A stretch of 64,000 nt of DNA from Bosea sp. 685 (GCF_031884435.1 NZ_CP134779.1:2356001-2420000), one strand, 5' to 3'. Counted from the stretch's first letter, positions 54,177 to 63,248 are shown. Numbers and translations are program-made. The notes: generated by a model from the letters alone, not told the origin.

Positions 54177-54632
54177 CTAGAGCGCGAGCTGTCCCGCTGG
54201 TGCGGCCTGATGCCCGCGAGACCGCGCCACGAGGTCGGCGATGGTGGTGTTGTCGACGACCGAGGCCATGGCGTCGCGAACCTCGCTCATCACCGAGCGG
54301 ACCGCGCAGGTTTCGATGTCGCCGCAATCCTCGCAGGCGCGGAAGGCCGAGCGGCTCGCGCAGGCGATGGGTGCGATGGGGCCTTCCAGGGCGCGAATGA
54401 CGGCGCCCACCTTGATCGCTCGCGCGGGTTTCGCCAGTGCGTAGCCGCCGCCAGGTCCCTTCTTGCTGCGCAACATGCCGGCGTTGCGCAGATCGAGCAG
54501 GATTGCGTCGAGGAACTTCTTCGAGATGTTGTTCGTCTGCGCGATGTGAGCGACCTGAGCGGTTTCGCCTGCTTCCAGCTTGGCCAGGTGAATGATCGCC
54601 TTGATGCCGTATTTGCCTTTGTTGGTGAGCAT
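54177..54632 (-). CDS. Rrf2 family regulator with candidate iron-sulfur cysteines
   Basis: A 151-residue Rrf2 winged-helix regulator. The reader helix region is NNISKKFLDAILLDLRNAGML, then KKGPGGGYALAKP. Four cysteines follow at residues 91, 100, 103 and 109; in IscR and RirA three cysteines at similar places bind an iron-sulfur cluster, so redox, NO or iron sensing is likely. It sits between a flavin reductase and a nitroreductase gene. Which of IscR, NsrR or RirA it most resembles cannot be settled by eye. Confidence 0.92.
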   Translation of the reverse strand: MLTNKGKYGIKAIIHLAKLEAGETAQVAHIAQTNNISKKFLDAILLDLRNAGMLRSKKGPGGGYALAKPARAIKVGAVIRALEGPIAPIACASRSAFRACEDCGDIETCAVRSVMSEVRDAMASVVDNTTIADLVARSRGHQAAPAGQLAL

Positions 54633-54902
54633 CGCGCCAATCCCCGTTTATGCTCTTATTTGTATATGGCCTATCTCAATTTCTATGGCTGCATCAACAT
54701 AATTTTCTCGTTTGATCGGCTCCGGCGCGGCGCGCATGCCGATCAGGCGAGGTTGCGTAGATCAAAATTCCGGAGCGGGCTCCCGGCTTGAGGATCGCGC
54801 TGTCGCGTCGAGCGCCGCACGGACCGACCCCACGGCAATATGCGCTCCAGGGTCGGTGCTCTCAGGCGATGACCAAGCCGGTGAAAGCCGCGCAGCCTTG
54901 CT

Positions 54903-55847
54903 TCAGCGCAGGACGAAGCCGAGCCCGGCGAGGGCGTCCCGGATCCGGTCGCGCCCGCTCAGCGATTGCGGCCCTGCGACGCGGTTGAGCGCCTGCCGGG
55001 ACCATGGCATCTGGGGAATGCCCTGTTCGACCTGAAGGCCCTGGATGGCGGCGTCATAGGCAGCGACCGCCGCCGATTCATAGCCCGCGCCATAGGTTTC
55101 CTGGTGCAGGACGAGCGAAGGCGCGAGCCTGGGCTTGATGCCGGAGACGACCTGCGGATCGGGATAGCCCAGGCAGAGCCCGAAGACCGGCAGCACCTTC
55201 GGCGGCAGGTTCAGCTCGGCCGCGACCCGTTCCGGGTCGTTGCGCAGGGCGCCGATATAGACCGTGCCAAGGCCCAGGCTTTCGGCGGCGATGACGGCAT
55301 TCTGGGCGGCGAGTGCCGCGTCGATGATGCCGACGAAGAGCGTTTCGAGATAGTCGAGCGCCTCGACCTGCTGCTGCCGCTCCTCGCCGAGCGCATTCAG
55401 CCGGTTGAGGTCGGCGAGCCAGACCAGCAGCACAGGAGCTTGCAGGATATGCTTCTGGCCGCCGGTGACTTCGGCAAGGCGCGCCTTGCGGGCCGGGTCG
55501 GTGACCGCGACGACGCTCCAGCTCTGCAGGTTGGACGAGCTTGCCGCCGACTGGGCCGCCGCGACCAGCGTCTCGATCGTGCCCTCCGGCAAGGGATCAG
55601 GTTTGTAGGCGCGGATGGAGCGATGGGCGAGCAGCGTCGCCAGCACATCATTCCAGTCGCGCGGCGAGGCTGGATCGTCTGTCCGGTAGCGCGCCGCAAT
55701 CAGGGCGTCCGGACCATCCTGCGCAGTGACTTCGGAGAGCGCGGCGGTTTTCGGCAGCGGGGCGGCGGCATGGTGGCTCGAGGTCTGGTGGGTCAAGGTC
55801 TGGAGCTCCGGAAAGAGGGAGGCGAAGATCACAAGCGAGATCGGCAT
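54903..55847 (-). CDS. Nitroreductase family NAD(P)H-dependent oxidoreductase (NfsA/FRP-like)
   Basis: About 314 residues. LLAHRSIRAYKPDPLPEGTIETLVAAAQSAASSSNLQSW is the FMN-binding start of NfsA-type nitroreductases, and AAQNAVIAAESLGLGTVYIGALRN and PVFGLCLGYPDP follow. The first ~18 residues (MPISLVIFASLF) are unusual; a TTG at 55796 with GGAG upstream would give MTHQTSSHH and is a plausible true start. It reduces flavin or nitro/quinone compounds with NADPH and could also feed the LLM monooxygenase encoded divergently at 56194. Confidence 0.9.
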   Translation of the reverse strand: MPISLVIFASLFPELQTLTHQTSSHHAAAPLPKTAALSEVTAQDGPDALIAARYRTDDPASPRDWNDVLATLLAHRSIRAYKPDPLPEGTIETLVAAAQSAASSSNLQSWSVVAVTDPARKARLAEVTGGQKHILQAPVLLVWLADLNRLNALGEERQQQVEALDYLETLFVGIIDAALAAQNAVIAAESLGLGTVYIGALRNDPERVAAELNLPPKVLPVFGLCLGYPDPQVVSGIKPRLAPSLVLHQETYGAGYESAAVAAYDAAIQGLQVEQGIPQMPWSRQALNRVAGPQSLSGRDRIRDALAGLGFVLR

Positions 55848-56193
55848 ATGCGCGGCAGCGCCTACATTTGGAGGGATTGGGGGATACCGAGCCTGACCAT
55901 GGATCGTGCCCTGGTCAATGGAATGTTCTTTTTAAAGAACCATCGAACTCCAAACGCATCTCTCGCAATATGCAGCCTCCTGGGAAGGTTTTCGCTTCGG
56001 CTTCTCCCCAAGCCGAACGGTCGCCGCGAAATTCATCCCGACCCCGAAGCGCGGATCTTCTCTAGAGTGCGTTCGATTTAAAATACGGTTCTCTTGACCG
56101 TCTCAGCCCCGGCCGAGCATCGTTGCGGGTAGGCCGCTGCGGTGCGCTGGCCGAGTTGAGGCCGAGGCGTAGCAGCACGCAACGAGGTTCCCC
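55848..56193. other. 346-bp divergent region of the nitroreductase and LLM genes
   Basis: No gene is seen. It holds an AT-rich centre with a palindrome at 55925-55940 and, closer to the LLM gene, TCTAGAGTGCG and TTTAAAATACGG at 56060-56085, which may contain its promoter. Confidence 0.5.
55925..55940. promoter_or_regulatory. Palindrome between nitroreductase and LLM monooxygenase genes
   Basis: GTTCTTT-TT-AAAGAAC is a perfect 7+7 inverted repeat 78 bases before the nitroreductase start. It is a candidate operator shared by the two divergent oxidoreductase genes. Confidence 0.45.
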
Positions 56194-57540
56194 ATGTCCA
56201 GTTCCGATCGCCAGCTGACGTTGAACCTCTTCATCTATCCCGGCGGCCACCATGAAGCGGCCTGGCGCTACAAGGAATCCGAGCCCAAGCGGGTGCTCGA
56301 CATCAGCTATTATCAGGAGCTTGCTCGGCGCGCCGAGGCTGCGAAGTTCGATGCGATCTTCTTCGCCGACGGGCCGTCCTTGCCCGAGAATGTGCGTTAT
56401 TCCTCCCGGCTGCGCTTCGAGCCGATCACCTGGCTCGCGGCGATCGCGGCCGCCACCAGCCGGATCGGACTGATCGCGACGGCTTCGACCACCTATACCG
56501 AGCCCTATAATCTTGCGCGGCTCTTCGCCTCACTCGACCATATCAGCCATGGCAGGGCGGGTTGGAACATCGTCACCACCAGCGACGCCGGAGCCGCGCA
56601 GAATTTCGGCCTGCCCGAGCATCCACCGCATGCCGACCGCTATGAGACGGCGCGCGAATTCCTCGAGGTCGTGACCAAGCTCTGGGACAGCTGGGAGGAC
56701 GATGCGCTGGTCGCTGACGCGCAAAGCGGCGTCTTCGCCGACAGCGACAAGGTTCATCGCATCGACCATGCCGGCAAGCACTACAAGGTGCGCGGGCCGC
56801 TCAACATCGCTCGCACGCCGCAAGGCAGGCCGGTCTATGTCCAGGCGGGCTCCTCCGAGGACGGCCGCTCCTTCGCAGCCCAGCATGCCGAGGCGATCTT
56901 CACGGCGCATCAGACGCTGGCGAGCGCGCAGGGCTTCTACGCCGACATCAAGAAGCGCGCCGTGGCACTGGGCCGCCGGCCCGAGCATATCCGCGTGCTG
57001 CCTGGCATCAGCCCCTATCTCGGCTCGACGCAGGCCGAGGCGGACCGGCTGGAAGAGGAGATCAATGATCTAATCCAGCCGGCGGCCTCGCTCGAGCAGC
57101 TCAAGCGCATGATCGGGCTCGATCTCTCGGGGTTCGATCTCGACGGGCCGTTCCCGCGCCATCTCGTCGACACCAATGGCCCGAAGGGTGTCGCCAGCCG
57201 CTTCCAGCTCGTCATCGACATCGTAGACCGGGAGAAGCCGACCATCCGCCAGTTGATCAAGCGATTGGCCGGGGCGCGGGGGCATTGGGTTCTCGTCGGC
57301 ACGCCGGAGCGGGTCGCCAACGAGATTCAGACATGGTTCGAGCAGGGCGCGGCCGACGGCTTCAATGTCATGCCGCCCTGGCTCACCGGCGGCTTCGATG
57401 CCTTCGTTGCCGAGGTCCTGCCGATCCTGCGCAAGCGCGGCCTGTTCCGCGAGGAGTATACGGGCGAGACGCTGCGCGACCATTACGGCCTGCCGCGGCC
57501 GGAAAGCGGCTATGCGCTGGCGCGGCGCAGGAGCGCCTGA
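56194..57540 (+). CDS. LLM-class flavin-dependent monooxygenase (NtaA/SnaA/DszA family)
   Basis: A 448-residue reduced-flavin-dependent monooxygenase. LTLNLFIYPGGHHEAAWR opens the family fold; FDAIFFADGPSL, LIATASTTYTEPYNLARLFASLDHISHGRAGWNIVTT and the RPVYVQAGSSEDGRSFAAQHAEAIF segment match nitrilotriacetate, dibenzothiophene-sulfone and dimethyl-sulfide monooxygenases. It needs FMNH2 from a separate reductase, which the nearby flavin reductase or nitroreductase could supply. The substrate is likely a sulfur compound or an aminopolycarboxylate, not determinable here. Confidence 0.93.
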   Translation: MSSSDRQLTLNLFIYPGGHHEAAWRYKESEPKRVLDISYYQELARRAEAAKFDAIFFADGPSLPENVRYSSRLRFEPITWLAAIAAATSRIGLIATASTTYTEPYNLARLFASLDHISHGRAGWNIVTTSDAGAAQNFGLPEHPPHADRYETAREFLEVVTKLWDSWEDDALVADAQSGVFADSDKVHRIDHAGKHYKVRGPLNIARTPQGRPVYVQAGSSEDGRSFAAQHAEAIFTAHQTLASAQGFYADIKKRAVALGRRPEHIRVLPGISPYLGSTQAEADRLEEEINDLIQPAASLEQLKRMIGLDLSGFDLDGPFPRHLVDTNGPKGVASRFQLVIDIVDREKPTIRQLIKRLAGARGHWVLVGTPERVANEIQTWFEQGAADGFNVMPPWLTGGFDAFVAEVLPILRKRGLFREEYTGETLRDHYGLPRPESGYALARRRSA

Positions 57541-57559
57541 GAGGACAGGCTTCTCTAGA

Positions 57560-57589
57560 TTGACTATAAACTGTTGAGATTGCTATAAT
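57560..57589 (+). promoter_or_regulatory. Strong sigma-70-like promoter of the AraC gene
   Basis: TTGACT at 57560-57565 and a perfect TATAAT at 57584-57589 are 18 bases apart, in an AT-rich stretch. Transcription would start near 57596, only about 20 bases before the start codon. GGGGAG directly precedes the ATG. Confidence 0.65.
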
Positions 57590-57615
57590 ATTCTCGATTT
57601 GCTAGCTTTGGGGAG

Positions 57616-58512
57616 ATGATCCCCTCAGCCGATAGAAGCGACACCGTTCGCCCGCTGTTCCGGACGAGCCGCGCCGGCTATCTCGATGACCAACTCGTCA
57701 TCTCCACCGGCGAGAACGAGTTCGACCTGCCGATGCGCGTCGATACACCGCTCAGGCGTGGCCTGAAGGTCGCGGTCACGCTGAACGGCAAGATCTCCTG
57801 CCGCATCAACGATCAGGCCGTGTCGGACATGGTCGGTCCGAGCGTATGCCTGTTCGTCAGCAACGATGCTCCGCACCGTCGCGAGCAGATTTTCGCGCCC
57901 GGAACGCGCCTGCGCTACGCCATCGTGCAGATGACCCCGGCCTTGATCGAGGATAAATTCGGGCTTCCCTTCGAGCGCCTGATGACGATGGGCAAACGCC
58001 ATGATGGGGGCCGGGACCCCGTCTTCCTGACCTGCCCGGCCGACAAGGTCATCCAGTCTATCGCCTCGAAAATCATGGGCTGCCCGCTGCAGGGCATCAC
58101 TCGCGACCTGTACCTGATCGGCAAGGCTCTGGAGCTCGTGGCGATGTCGATCGAGCAGCTCCTGCCGAGCGTGCGCGGGCAGCAAGGGGTGTCGCTGCCC
58201 CTGTCCGAGATCGAGCGTATCCAGGCTGCCCGCGAAATCCTCGTGCTGCGATACCGCGCGCCGCCTTCGCTCACGGCGCTGGCGCGCGAGGCCGGCCTCA
58301 ACACCCGCAAGCTGAACAGCGGCTTTCGCCAGCTTTTCGGCATGACGGTCCACGCTTTCCTGCAAGAGCATCGCCTGCAGATCGCCTATCAGAAGATTTC
58401 CGGCAGCGAGGCGAGCATCTCGGGCGTGGCCTATGAGGTCGGCTATGCGCCTGCCCATTTCGCGACGATCTTTCGCAAGCGCTTCGGGCTTTCGCCGAGC
58501 GAATTGCGCTGA
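57616..58512 (+). CDS. AraC family transcriptional regulator (PchR-like)
   Basis: A 298-residue regulator. The C-terminal AraC domain has two helix-turn-helices: LTALAREAGLNTRKLNSGFRQLFG (about 215-240) and the ISGVAYEVGYAPAHFATIFRKRFGLSPSELR end. The N-terminal domain is cupin-like with no clear family. The layout resembles PchR, which activates a siderophore receptor gene when it binds the ferric siderophore; the TonB receptor gene downstream supports this. An iron-linked repressor site was not recognised. A dispersed repeat begins at its stop. Confidence 0.92.
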   Translation: MIPSADRSDTVRPLFRTSRAGYLDDQLVISTGENEFDLPMRVDTPLRRGLKVAVTLNGKISCRINDQAVSDMVGPSVCLFVSNDAPHRREQIFAPGTRLRYAIVQMTPALIEDKFGLPFERLMTMGKRHDGGRDPVFLTCPADKVIQSIASKIMGCPLQGITRDLYLIGKALELVAMSIEQLLPSVRGQQGVSLPLSEIERIQAAREILVLRYRAPPSLTALAREAGLNTRKLNSGFRQLFGMTVHAFLQEHRLQIAYQKISGSEASISGVAYEVGYAPAHFATIFRKRFGLSPSELR

Positions 58513-58613
58513 AGCATTTTCGAGCGAAGTGGACACCGGTTCGCGTGAAGAAAATGCGATAAAATAAAGAGTTGGAGCATTTCTGCGATTCGAAGAAACG
58601 CGGAAATTCTCTA
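58512..58613. repeat. Dispersed repeat, third copy of the ACCGGTTCGCG element
   Basis: GCATTTTC (58514-58521) and GAAAATGC (58549-58556) form an 8-bp stem around GAGCGAAGTGGACACCGGTT. The first ~60 bases match the elements at 36154-36257 (reverse complement) and 37284-37387. The remainder, to CTCTAG, is different. It fills the space after the AraC stop and may terminate that transcript. Confidence 0.75.
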
Positions 58614-58804
58614 GATCTCGATGCATGCAGCCCAGACCATCTGCAAATCCGTCTAAACTAGAACGAAAGAAACAGTCCGTTCTGCGAAAGCCGCTTTCGT
58701 TCCAGCAGCGCGCCTCACCCCCTAAAGCTCTCGCGGAATTGGGCGGATTCGACGCGTTCCTTGGACGCCTCCCGCCGGAACATGCTGGGGTGAGGCTTTC
58801 GACC

Positions 58805-61093
58805 ATGTCCAAGAGACGCAATCTCAAGAGACACAATCTCAAGATGCGCAATCTGCTGTGCGGCGCCGGTGTCGCTGCGCCGGTCCTGGGAACCGCGCTC
58901 GTGGTGCTCATGGCCGTGGCGGTTCGAGCCCAACAGGCCGAAACCGGCGTGATCGACCTCGACACGATCAACGTCTTCGGCGCGGAGCGCAGCGCGACCG
59001 GCCCGGTCAACGGCTATGTCGCGCCAAGCTCGGCCACCGGAACCAAGACCAACACGCCGCTGATCGAGATACCGCAGTCGATCTCCGTGATTTCGCGCGA
59101 GCAGATCGAAGCGCAAGGTGCGCGCACCGTCGCCCAGGCCTTGCGCTACGAGCCCGGCGTCGTCTCCGAGACACGCGGCGGCGGCCGCTACGACACCGTC
59201 TTCATTCGCGGCTTCGGCGGCTTTGGCGGCAACGCCAACTACGTTCAGTACTGGGACAATCTGCGTTTCCCCAAGGGAGTCTCCTACAACGTCGCCTCGA
59301 TCGATCCCTATCTGGTCGAGCGGGTCGAGGTTCTGCGCGGGCCGGCCTCGATCCTTTACGGCCAGAACAATCCTGGCGGCCTGATCAACCTCGTCAGCAA
59401 GCGCCCGACGGCCGAGCCTTCGAACGAGATCTTCACGCGCCTGGGCAATAATGGCCTGATCGAAAGCGGCTTCGATGTCGACGGCCGTGCCGACAAGGAC
59501 GGGACGCTGCTCTACCGCGTGGTCGGGCTCGGCCGCTACAGCGAGACCGATGTCGACCATACGCATGAAAAGCGTTTCCTGATCGCGCCGTCCTTCACCT
59601 GGCGCCCGAGCGATGCCACCTCGCTCACCATCCAGGCCAGCTACCAGCACGACCCCAAGAGCTTCTACACCTATTGGATGCCGGCATTGGGGACGCTCCA
59701 GGCGAACCCGAATGGCCGGATTCCCTACAAATTCTTCAGCGGCAATCCGAGTTTCGACGGCTTCGAGCGCAAGCAGTCCTCGATCGGCTATCAGTTCGAG
59801 CACCGTTTCGACGATGTCTGGACCATCCGGCAGAATGCCCGCTACGTCCATGTCGACAGCGATTTCAAGGCGCTCTCGGTGTCTGGCTTCGGCGCGGCCT
59901 CGACCTGCGGCGGCGTCGCCAATCTCTGCCTGGCCCGCAGCGCCACGCGCTATATCGAGAGCCTCGACAGCGCCCTGATCGACAATAATGTCGAAGCCAA
60001 TCTCCGGACCGGGCCGCTCGAGCACAAGCTGCTGATGGGGCTGGACTATCAATGGCAGAGCGCCGATGCGCGCTACGGCACCGGCGCGACCAGCTATCTG
60101 AACTATCGCAACCCGGTCTACGGCCCGGTCGCCGAGCCCTCCTTGACCACCTATCAGGAACAGACGCGCCAGCAGCTCGGCGCCTATGTCCAGGACCAGG
60201 TCAAGTTCGGCAACTGGCGCGCTCTGCTCGGGCTGCGGCACGACTGGTCCCGCGTCAATACGAGCACGACCGCCTTGACGACCGGCACGGGCACGCAGGC
60301 GACGACGGCAGATGAGGCCTTCACCGGCAAGGCTGGGCTGCTCTACGAGTTCGACAACGGCATCGCGCCTTATGCCAGCTACTCCTCCTCCTTCGAGCCG
60401 ACGACGGGCACAGGCTTTGGCGGCCTGCCGTTCAAGGCGACGACCGGCCAGCAATACGAGGCAGGGGTAAAGTACAAGCCCACGGCTTTTGAGGGCCTGT
60501 TCACGCTGTCGGCCTTCAACCTGACCCAGCAGAACGGGCTGACGACCGATCTGGCGCATACCAGCACCAATACCGCGACGACCTTGTGCAGCAGCACGAT
60601 CTGCCAGACGCAGACTGGCGAGGTGCGCTCGCGCGGCATCGAGTTCGGCGGCAAGGCGACGCTCTTCACCGGCTTCAGCCTCGTTGCCGCCTATACCTAT
60701 ACCGATGCGGAGGTGACCAAGAGCGCGGTCTCGGGCGTGACGGGCAAGGTGCCAGCCGGCGTGCCCGCGCATACTGCCTCGCTCTGGGGCGACTACCGGA
60801 TCCAGTCCGGTGCGTTCCGGGGCCTCGGCCTTGGCCTCGGCGTGCGCCATATCGGCTCGTCCTATGGCGACCAGACCAATACGGACGCCATGCGGGTGCC
60901 GGCCTATACGCTGGTCGATGCCGGTCTCACCTATGATTTCACCGAGCTCGGGCCGATGCTGCGCGGCTGGCGCGGCTCGGTCAATGCGACCAATCTCTTC
61001 GACAAGCGCTACGTTTCGGCCTGCGCCTCGACCACGCAATGCTTTTATGGCGCGGGCCGCGCGGTCGTCGCCACCTTGGCCTATCGCTGGTGA
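58805..61093 (+). CDS. TonB-dependent siderophore receptor
   Basis: A 762-residue outer-membrane receptor. The plug domain contains TPLIEIPQSISVISREQIEAQGARTVAQALRYEPGVV and VERVEVLRGPASILYGQNNPGGLINLVSKRP; the barrel ends in ATLAYRW with the C-terminal aromatic. The order matches ferric-siderophore receptors of the FhuA/FpvA/FptA type. The start is uncertain: 58805 gives a signal with a tandem RNLK repeat, while 58844 (MRNLLCGAGV) gives an ordinary signal; the frame is open back to 58625. Followed 33 bases later by an esterase gene and then a binding protein. Confidence 0.93.
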   Translation: MSKRRNLKRHNLKMRNLLCGAGVAAPVLGTALVVLMAVAVRAQQAETGVIDLDTINVFGAERSATGPVNGYVAPSSATGTKTNTPLIEIPQSISVISREQIEAQGARTVAQALRYEPGVVSETRGGGRYDTVFIRGFGGFGGNANYVQYWDNLRFPKGVSYNVASIDPYLVERVEVLRGPASILYGQNNPGGLINLVSKRPTAEPSNEIFTRLGNNGLIESGFDVDGRADKDGTLLYRVVGLGRYSETDVDHTHEKRFLIAPSFTWRPSDATSLTIQASYQHDPKSFYTYWMPALGTLQANPNGRIPYKFFSGNPSFDGFERKQSSIGYQFEHRFDDVWTIRQNARYVHVDSDFKALSVSGFGAASTCGGVANLCLARSATRYIESLDSALIDNNVEANLRTGPLEHKLLMGLDYQWQSADARYGTGATSYLNYRNPVYGPVAEPSLTTYQEQTRQQLGAYVQDQVKFGNWRALLGLRHDWSRVNTSTTALTTGTGTQATTADEAFTGKAGLLYEFDNGIAPYASYSSSFEPTTGTGFGGLPFKATTGQQYEAGVKYKPTAFEGLFTLSAFNLTQQNGLTTDLAHTSTNTATTLCSSTICQTQTGEVRSRGIEFGGKATLFTGFSLVAAYTYTDAEVTKSAVSGVTGKVPAGVPAHTASLWGDYRIQSGAFRGLGLGLGVRHIGSSYGDQTNTDAMRVPAYTLVDAGLTYDFTELGPMLRGWRGSVNATNLFDKRYVSACASTTQCFYGAGRAVVATLAYRW
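58814..58858 (+). repeat. Three tandem 15-bp repeats in the receptor signal-peptide region
   Basis: AGACGCAATCTCAAG, AGACACAATCTCAAG and ATGCGCAATCTGCTG lie head to tail and encode RRNLK, RHNLK and MRNLL. The third unit contains an alternative start codon (58844), so copy-number change would lengthen or shorten only the N-terminus. Confidence 0.8.
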
Positions 61094-61125
61094 GACGGCC
61101 GCTCGATCCTCCGGCTGGGCCGGTC

Positions 61126-62052
61126 ATGATGGTTGCAAACCCGCAGCAGAGGCCAGGCCCGACGGAGCCGGCCGATTCGCGGCTCGGCGCGGGCTCGCAC
61201 CCCGTCACCCTGCCGCGGAGCGAGCAGTTCGCGCTGCGCTCCCGGGTTGGCCGCGCCTACCGCATCTTCGTCGCCTGGCCGGCCTCGCCGCCACCGGCTG
61301 AAGGGTTTGGCGTGATCTATCTGCTGGACGCGAACGCGACCTTCGGGACCATGGTCGAGGCGATGCGGATGCAGTCGCGCCATCCCGGCGCGACGGGGGT
61401 GGCGCCGGCGCTCATCGTCGGTATCGGCTATCCCACCGAGGAGCCGTTCGATGTCGAACGTCGCACCTACGACCTGACGCCGGCCGCGAAGGGGGGACAG
61501 CCGGGAGCGCTGGCGACGGGTGGTGCGGCCGAGATGCTCGATTTCATCGCCGACGAGGTCATGCCCGTGATCGAGCGGCGTTTCACCACCGACGGCGCGC
61601 GCCGCGCCCTGGTCGGACATTCCTTCGGGGGGCTGTTCGTGCTGCATGCGCTGTTCAACCGGCCAGCGCTGTTTTCCGCCTATCTCGCGGCGAGCCCGTC
61701 GATCTGGTGGCAGGAGCGGGCGATCCTCGACCATGAGCGCCGATTCTATGTTCGCGGGCAGATGACGGACCGGGTTCCGAAGGTCGCGATCATGGTCGGC
61801 GAACTCGAGCAGGTGGCGGAGCCGGCCTTTCCCGAAGCCGGCTCCCGGCGGGCTGCCGATCTGGCGGCTCGGCGCATGGTCGATAATGCGCGCGATATGG
61901 CCGGGCGTCTCGCTGCGTTTGGCCTCCGGGTGCAGTTCTCGGTCCTGGCCGGCGAGACACATCCCTCCAGCTTGCCGATCGCCATCAACCGCGCCTTGCG
62001 TCTGCTCTCGGAGCCAGTGCCTGGTGGCGTCGAAGCGTCGGAGGCGACATGA
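61126..62052 (+). CDS. Alpha/beta-hydrolase esterase, siderophore-type (IroE/BesA-like)
   Basis: A 308-residue esterase-D-like hydrolase. The nucleophile elbow GHSFGG is clear (VGHSFGGLFVLHAL), ASPSIWWQE and the final histidine in ETHPSS complete a putative triad. The YRIFVAWP and VIYLLDANATF segments match the IroE/Fes-related putative esterases that open ferric siderophores. No signal peptide, so it acts in the cytoplasm. ATG 61126 or 61129. It lies between the TonB receptor and binding-protein genes and overlaps the latter by ATGA. Confidence 0.88.
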   Translation: MMVANPQQRPGPTEPADSRLGAGSHPVTLPRSEQFALRSRVGRAYRIFVAWPASPPPAEGFGVIYLLDANATFGTMVEAMRMQSRHPGATGVAPALIVGIGYPTEEPFDVERRTYDLTPAAKGGQPGALATGGAAEMLDFIADEVMPVIERRFTTDGARRALVGHSFGGLFVLHALFNRPALFSAYLAASPSIWWQERAILDHERRFYVRGQMTDRVPKVAIMVGELEQVAEPAFPEAGSRRAADLAARRMVDNARDMAGRLAAFGLRVQFSVLAGETHPSSLPIAINRALRLLSEPVPGGVEASEAT

Positions 62053-63182
62053 ACCGGCGCAACGTCCTGCGCGCCGCTGCGACGGCTCTCGCGTTCGGCA
62101 TAGGCAGCCGGCGGGGAAGCTCGGCGCTTGCCCAGACGCCTATCGCGCTCACCGATATAGCCGGGCGGACGATCACGCTACCGCATGCGGCGCGCCGCAT
62201 CCTGTTGGCGCAGGGACGGCAATTGCCGGCTCTGGCACTGGCGCATTCCGCGCCTGTCTCGCTGCTCGTCGGTCTCGGCGGCGAATTCCAGCGGCAGGAC
62301 CCGGAGACCTACGCGCTGTATCGCGAGCGTTTCCCTGAACTCGACGCGATTGCGCGCATCGGCGACGGGACCGCGGCCAATTTCCCGGTCGAGCTCGCCA
62401 TTGCGGCAGGGCCGGACGTGATCATCGCCAGCCGCAGCTTCATCGGGTCCCTGGACGCTGCGGGATCGAGCGTGCTGATACGCCAGATGGCGGCGGCCGG
62501 CATCGCCGTGGTCATCGCCGATTTCCATACAAGGCCGTTGCAGGACACCTTGCCCAGCCTGCGGGTCCTGGGAGAGCTTCTCGGTGAAGCGCAGGCGGCG
62601 CAAGCCTTCGGGCAGTTCTACAGCACGCGCCTCGAGCGGATCAGGTCGCGTCTGGCGCAGGCCGCGCCCCGGATTCCGACGGTGTTCATGCATGCCCATG
62701 CCGGCGGCATGCCGTGCTGCTTCACGCCCGGGCGCGGCACCTTCAACGACTATATCGCGGCTGCGGGCGGCCATAATATAGGCAGCGACATGGTTCCCGG
62801 CGTCAGCGGCCAATTGAGCCTTGAGCAGGTGCTGGCGAGCGATGCCGAGTTCTATGTCGCCACCGGCGGCACCCATCTCGCCAGCCGCGGCGGTCTCGTG
62901 CTCGGCACCGGCGTCGGGGAGAGGCAGGCACGGGCGAGCTTCGCGACGCTGCTGAAACAGCCCGGCATCTCCGGCTTGTCGGCAGTCGCTGGTGGGCGGG
63001 CCTTCGGGCTCTGGCAGTCCTTCACCGACACACCGCTCCATATCGTCGCGATCGAGGCGCTGGCGCGATGGTTCCATCCCGAACTGTTCGCCGACCTCGA
63101 CCCGGACCGAAGCCTGTCGGAGATCAACAGCCGGTTTCTCCCTGTGCCTTTGCGGGGCGTCTACTGGACCTCATCGACATGA
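62049..63182 (+). CDS. Periplasmic iron-siderophore-type ABC substrate-binding protein (FecB/BtuF class)
   Basis: A 377-residue type-III binding protein. The signal MNRRNVLRAAATALAFGIG has an arginine pair and ends SSALAQ. ITLPHAARRILLAQGRQ, ELAIAAGPDVIIASR and DPDRSLSEINSRFLP are typical of the class that binds ferric siderophores, haem or cobalamin. The mature part is a little longer than FecB. Coupled to the esterase by ATGA. No FecCD permease or ATPase gene follows, so the uptake system must borrow inner-membrane parts from another locus. Confidence 0.9.
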   Translation: MNRRNVLRAAATALAFGIGSRRGSSALAQTPIALTDIAGRTITLPHAARRILLAQGRQLPALALAHSAPVSLLVGLGGEFQRQDPETYALYRERFPELDAIARIGDGTAANFPVELAIAAGPDVIIASRSFIGSLDAAGSSVLIRQMAAAGIAVVIADFHTRPLQDTLPSLRVLGELLGEAQAAQAFGQFYSTRLERIRSRLAQAAPRIPTVFMHAHAGGMPCCFTPGRGTFNDYIAAAGGHNIGSDMVPGVSGQLSLEQVLASDAEFYVATGGTHLASRGGLVLGTGVGERQARASFATLLKQPGISGLSAVAGGRAFGLWQSFTDTPLHIVAIEALARWFHPELFADLDPDRSLSEINSRFLPVPLRGVYWTSST

Positions 63183-63191
63183 TTTCATCCG

Positions 63192-63248
63192 GCTCTCATC
63201 AAGGAATGAGAGCAGGTGGCAGCGTCCAGATCGTGCCGGACGCTGCCA
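63192..63248 (+). terminator. Two consecutive hairpins ending the siderophore operon
   Basis: GCTCTCAT/ATGAGAGC (63192-63213, loop CAAGGA) is followed by TGGCAGCGTCC/GGACGCTGCCA (63217-63248, 10-base loop). Both stems are perfect. They begin 10 bases after the binding-protein stop. Confidence 0.6.

Noticed and set aside
58715..61039. A 774-codon open frame antisense to the TonB receptor gene
   Set aside because: It mirrors the receptor codons, is rich in Arg/Gly/Ala/Asp without a family pattern, and the sense strand has clear plug and barrel motifs. High GC content makes such shadows common.
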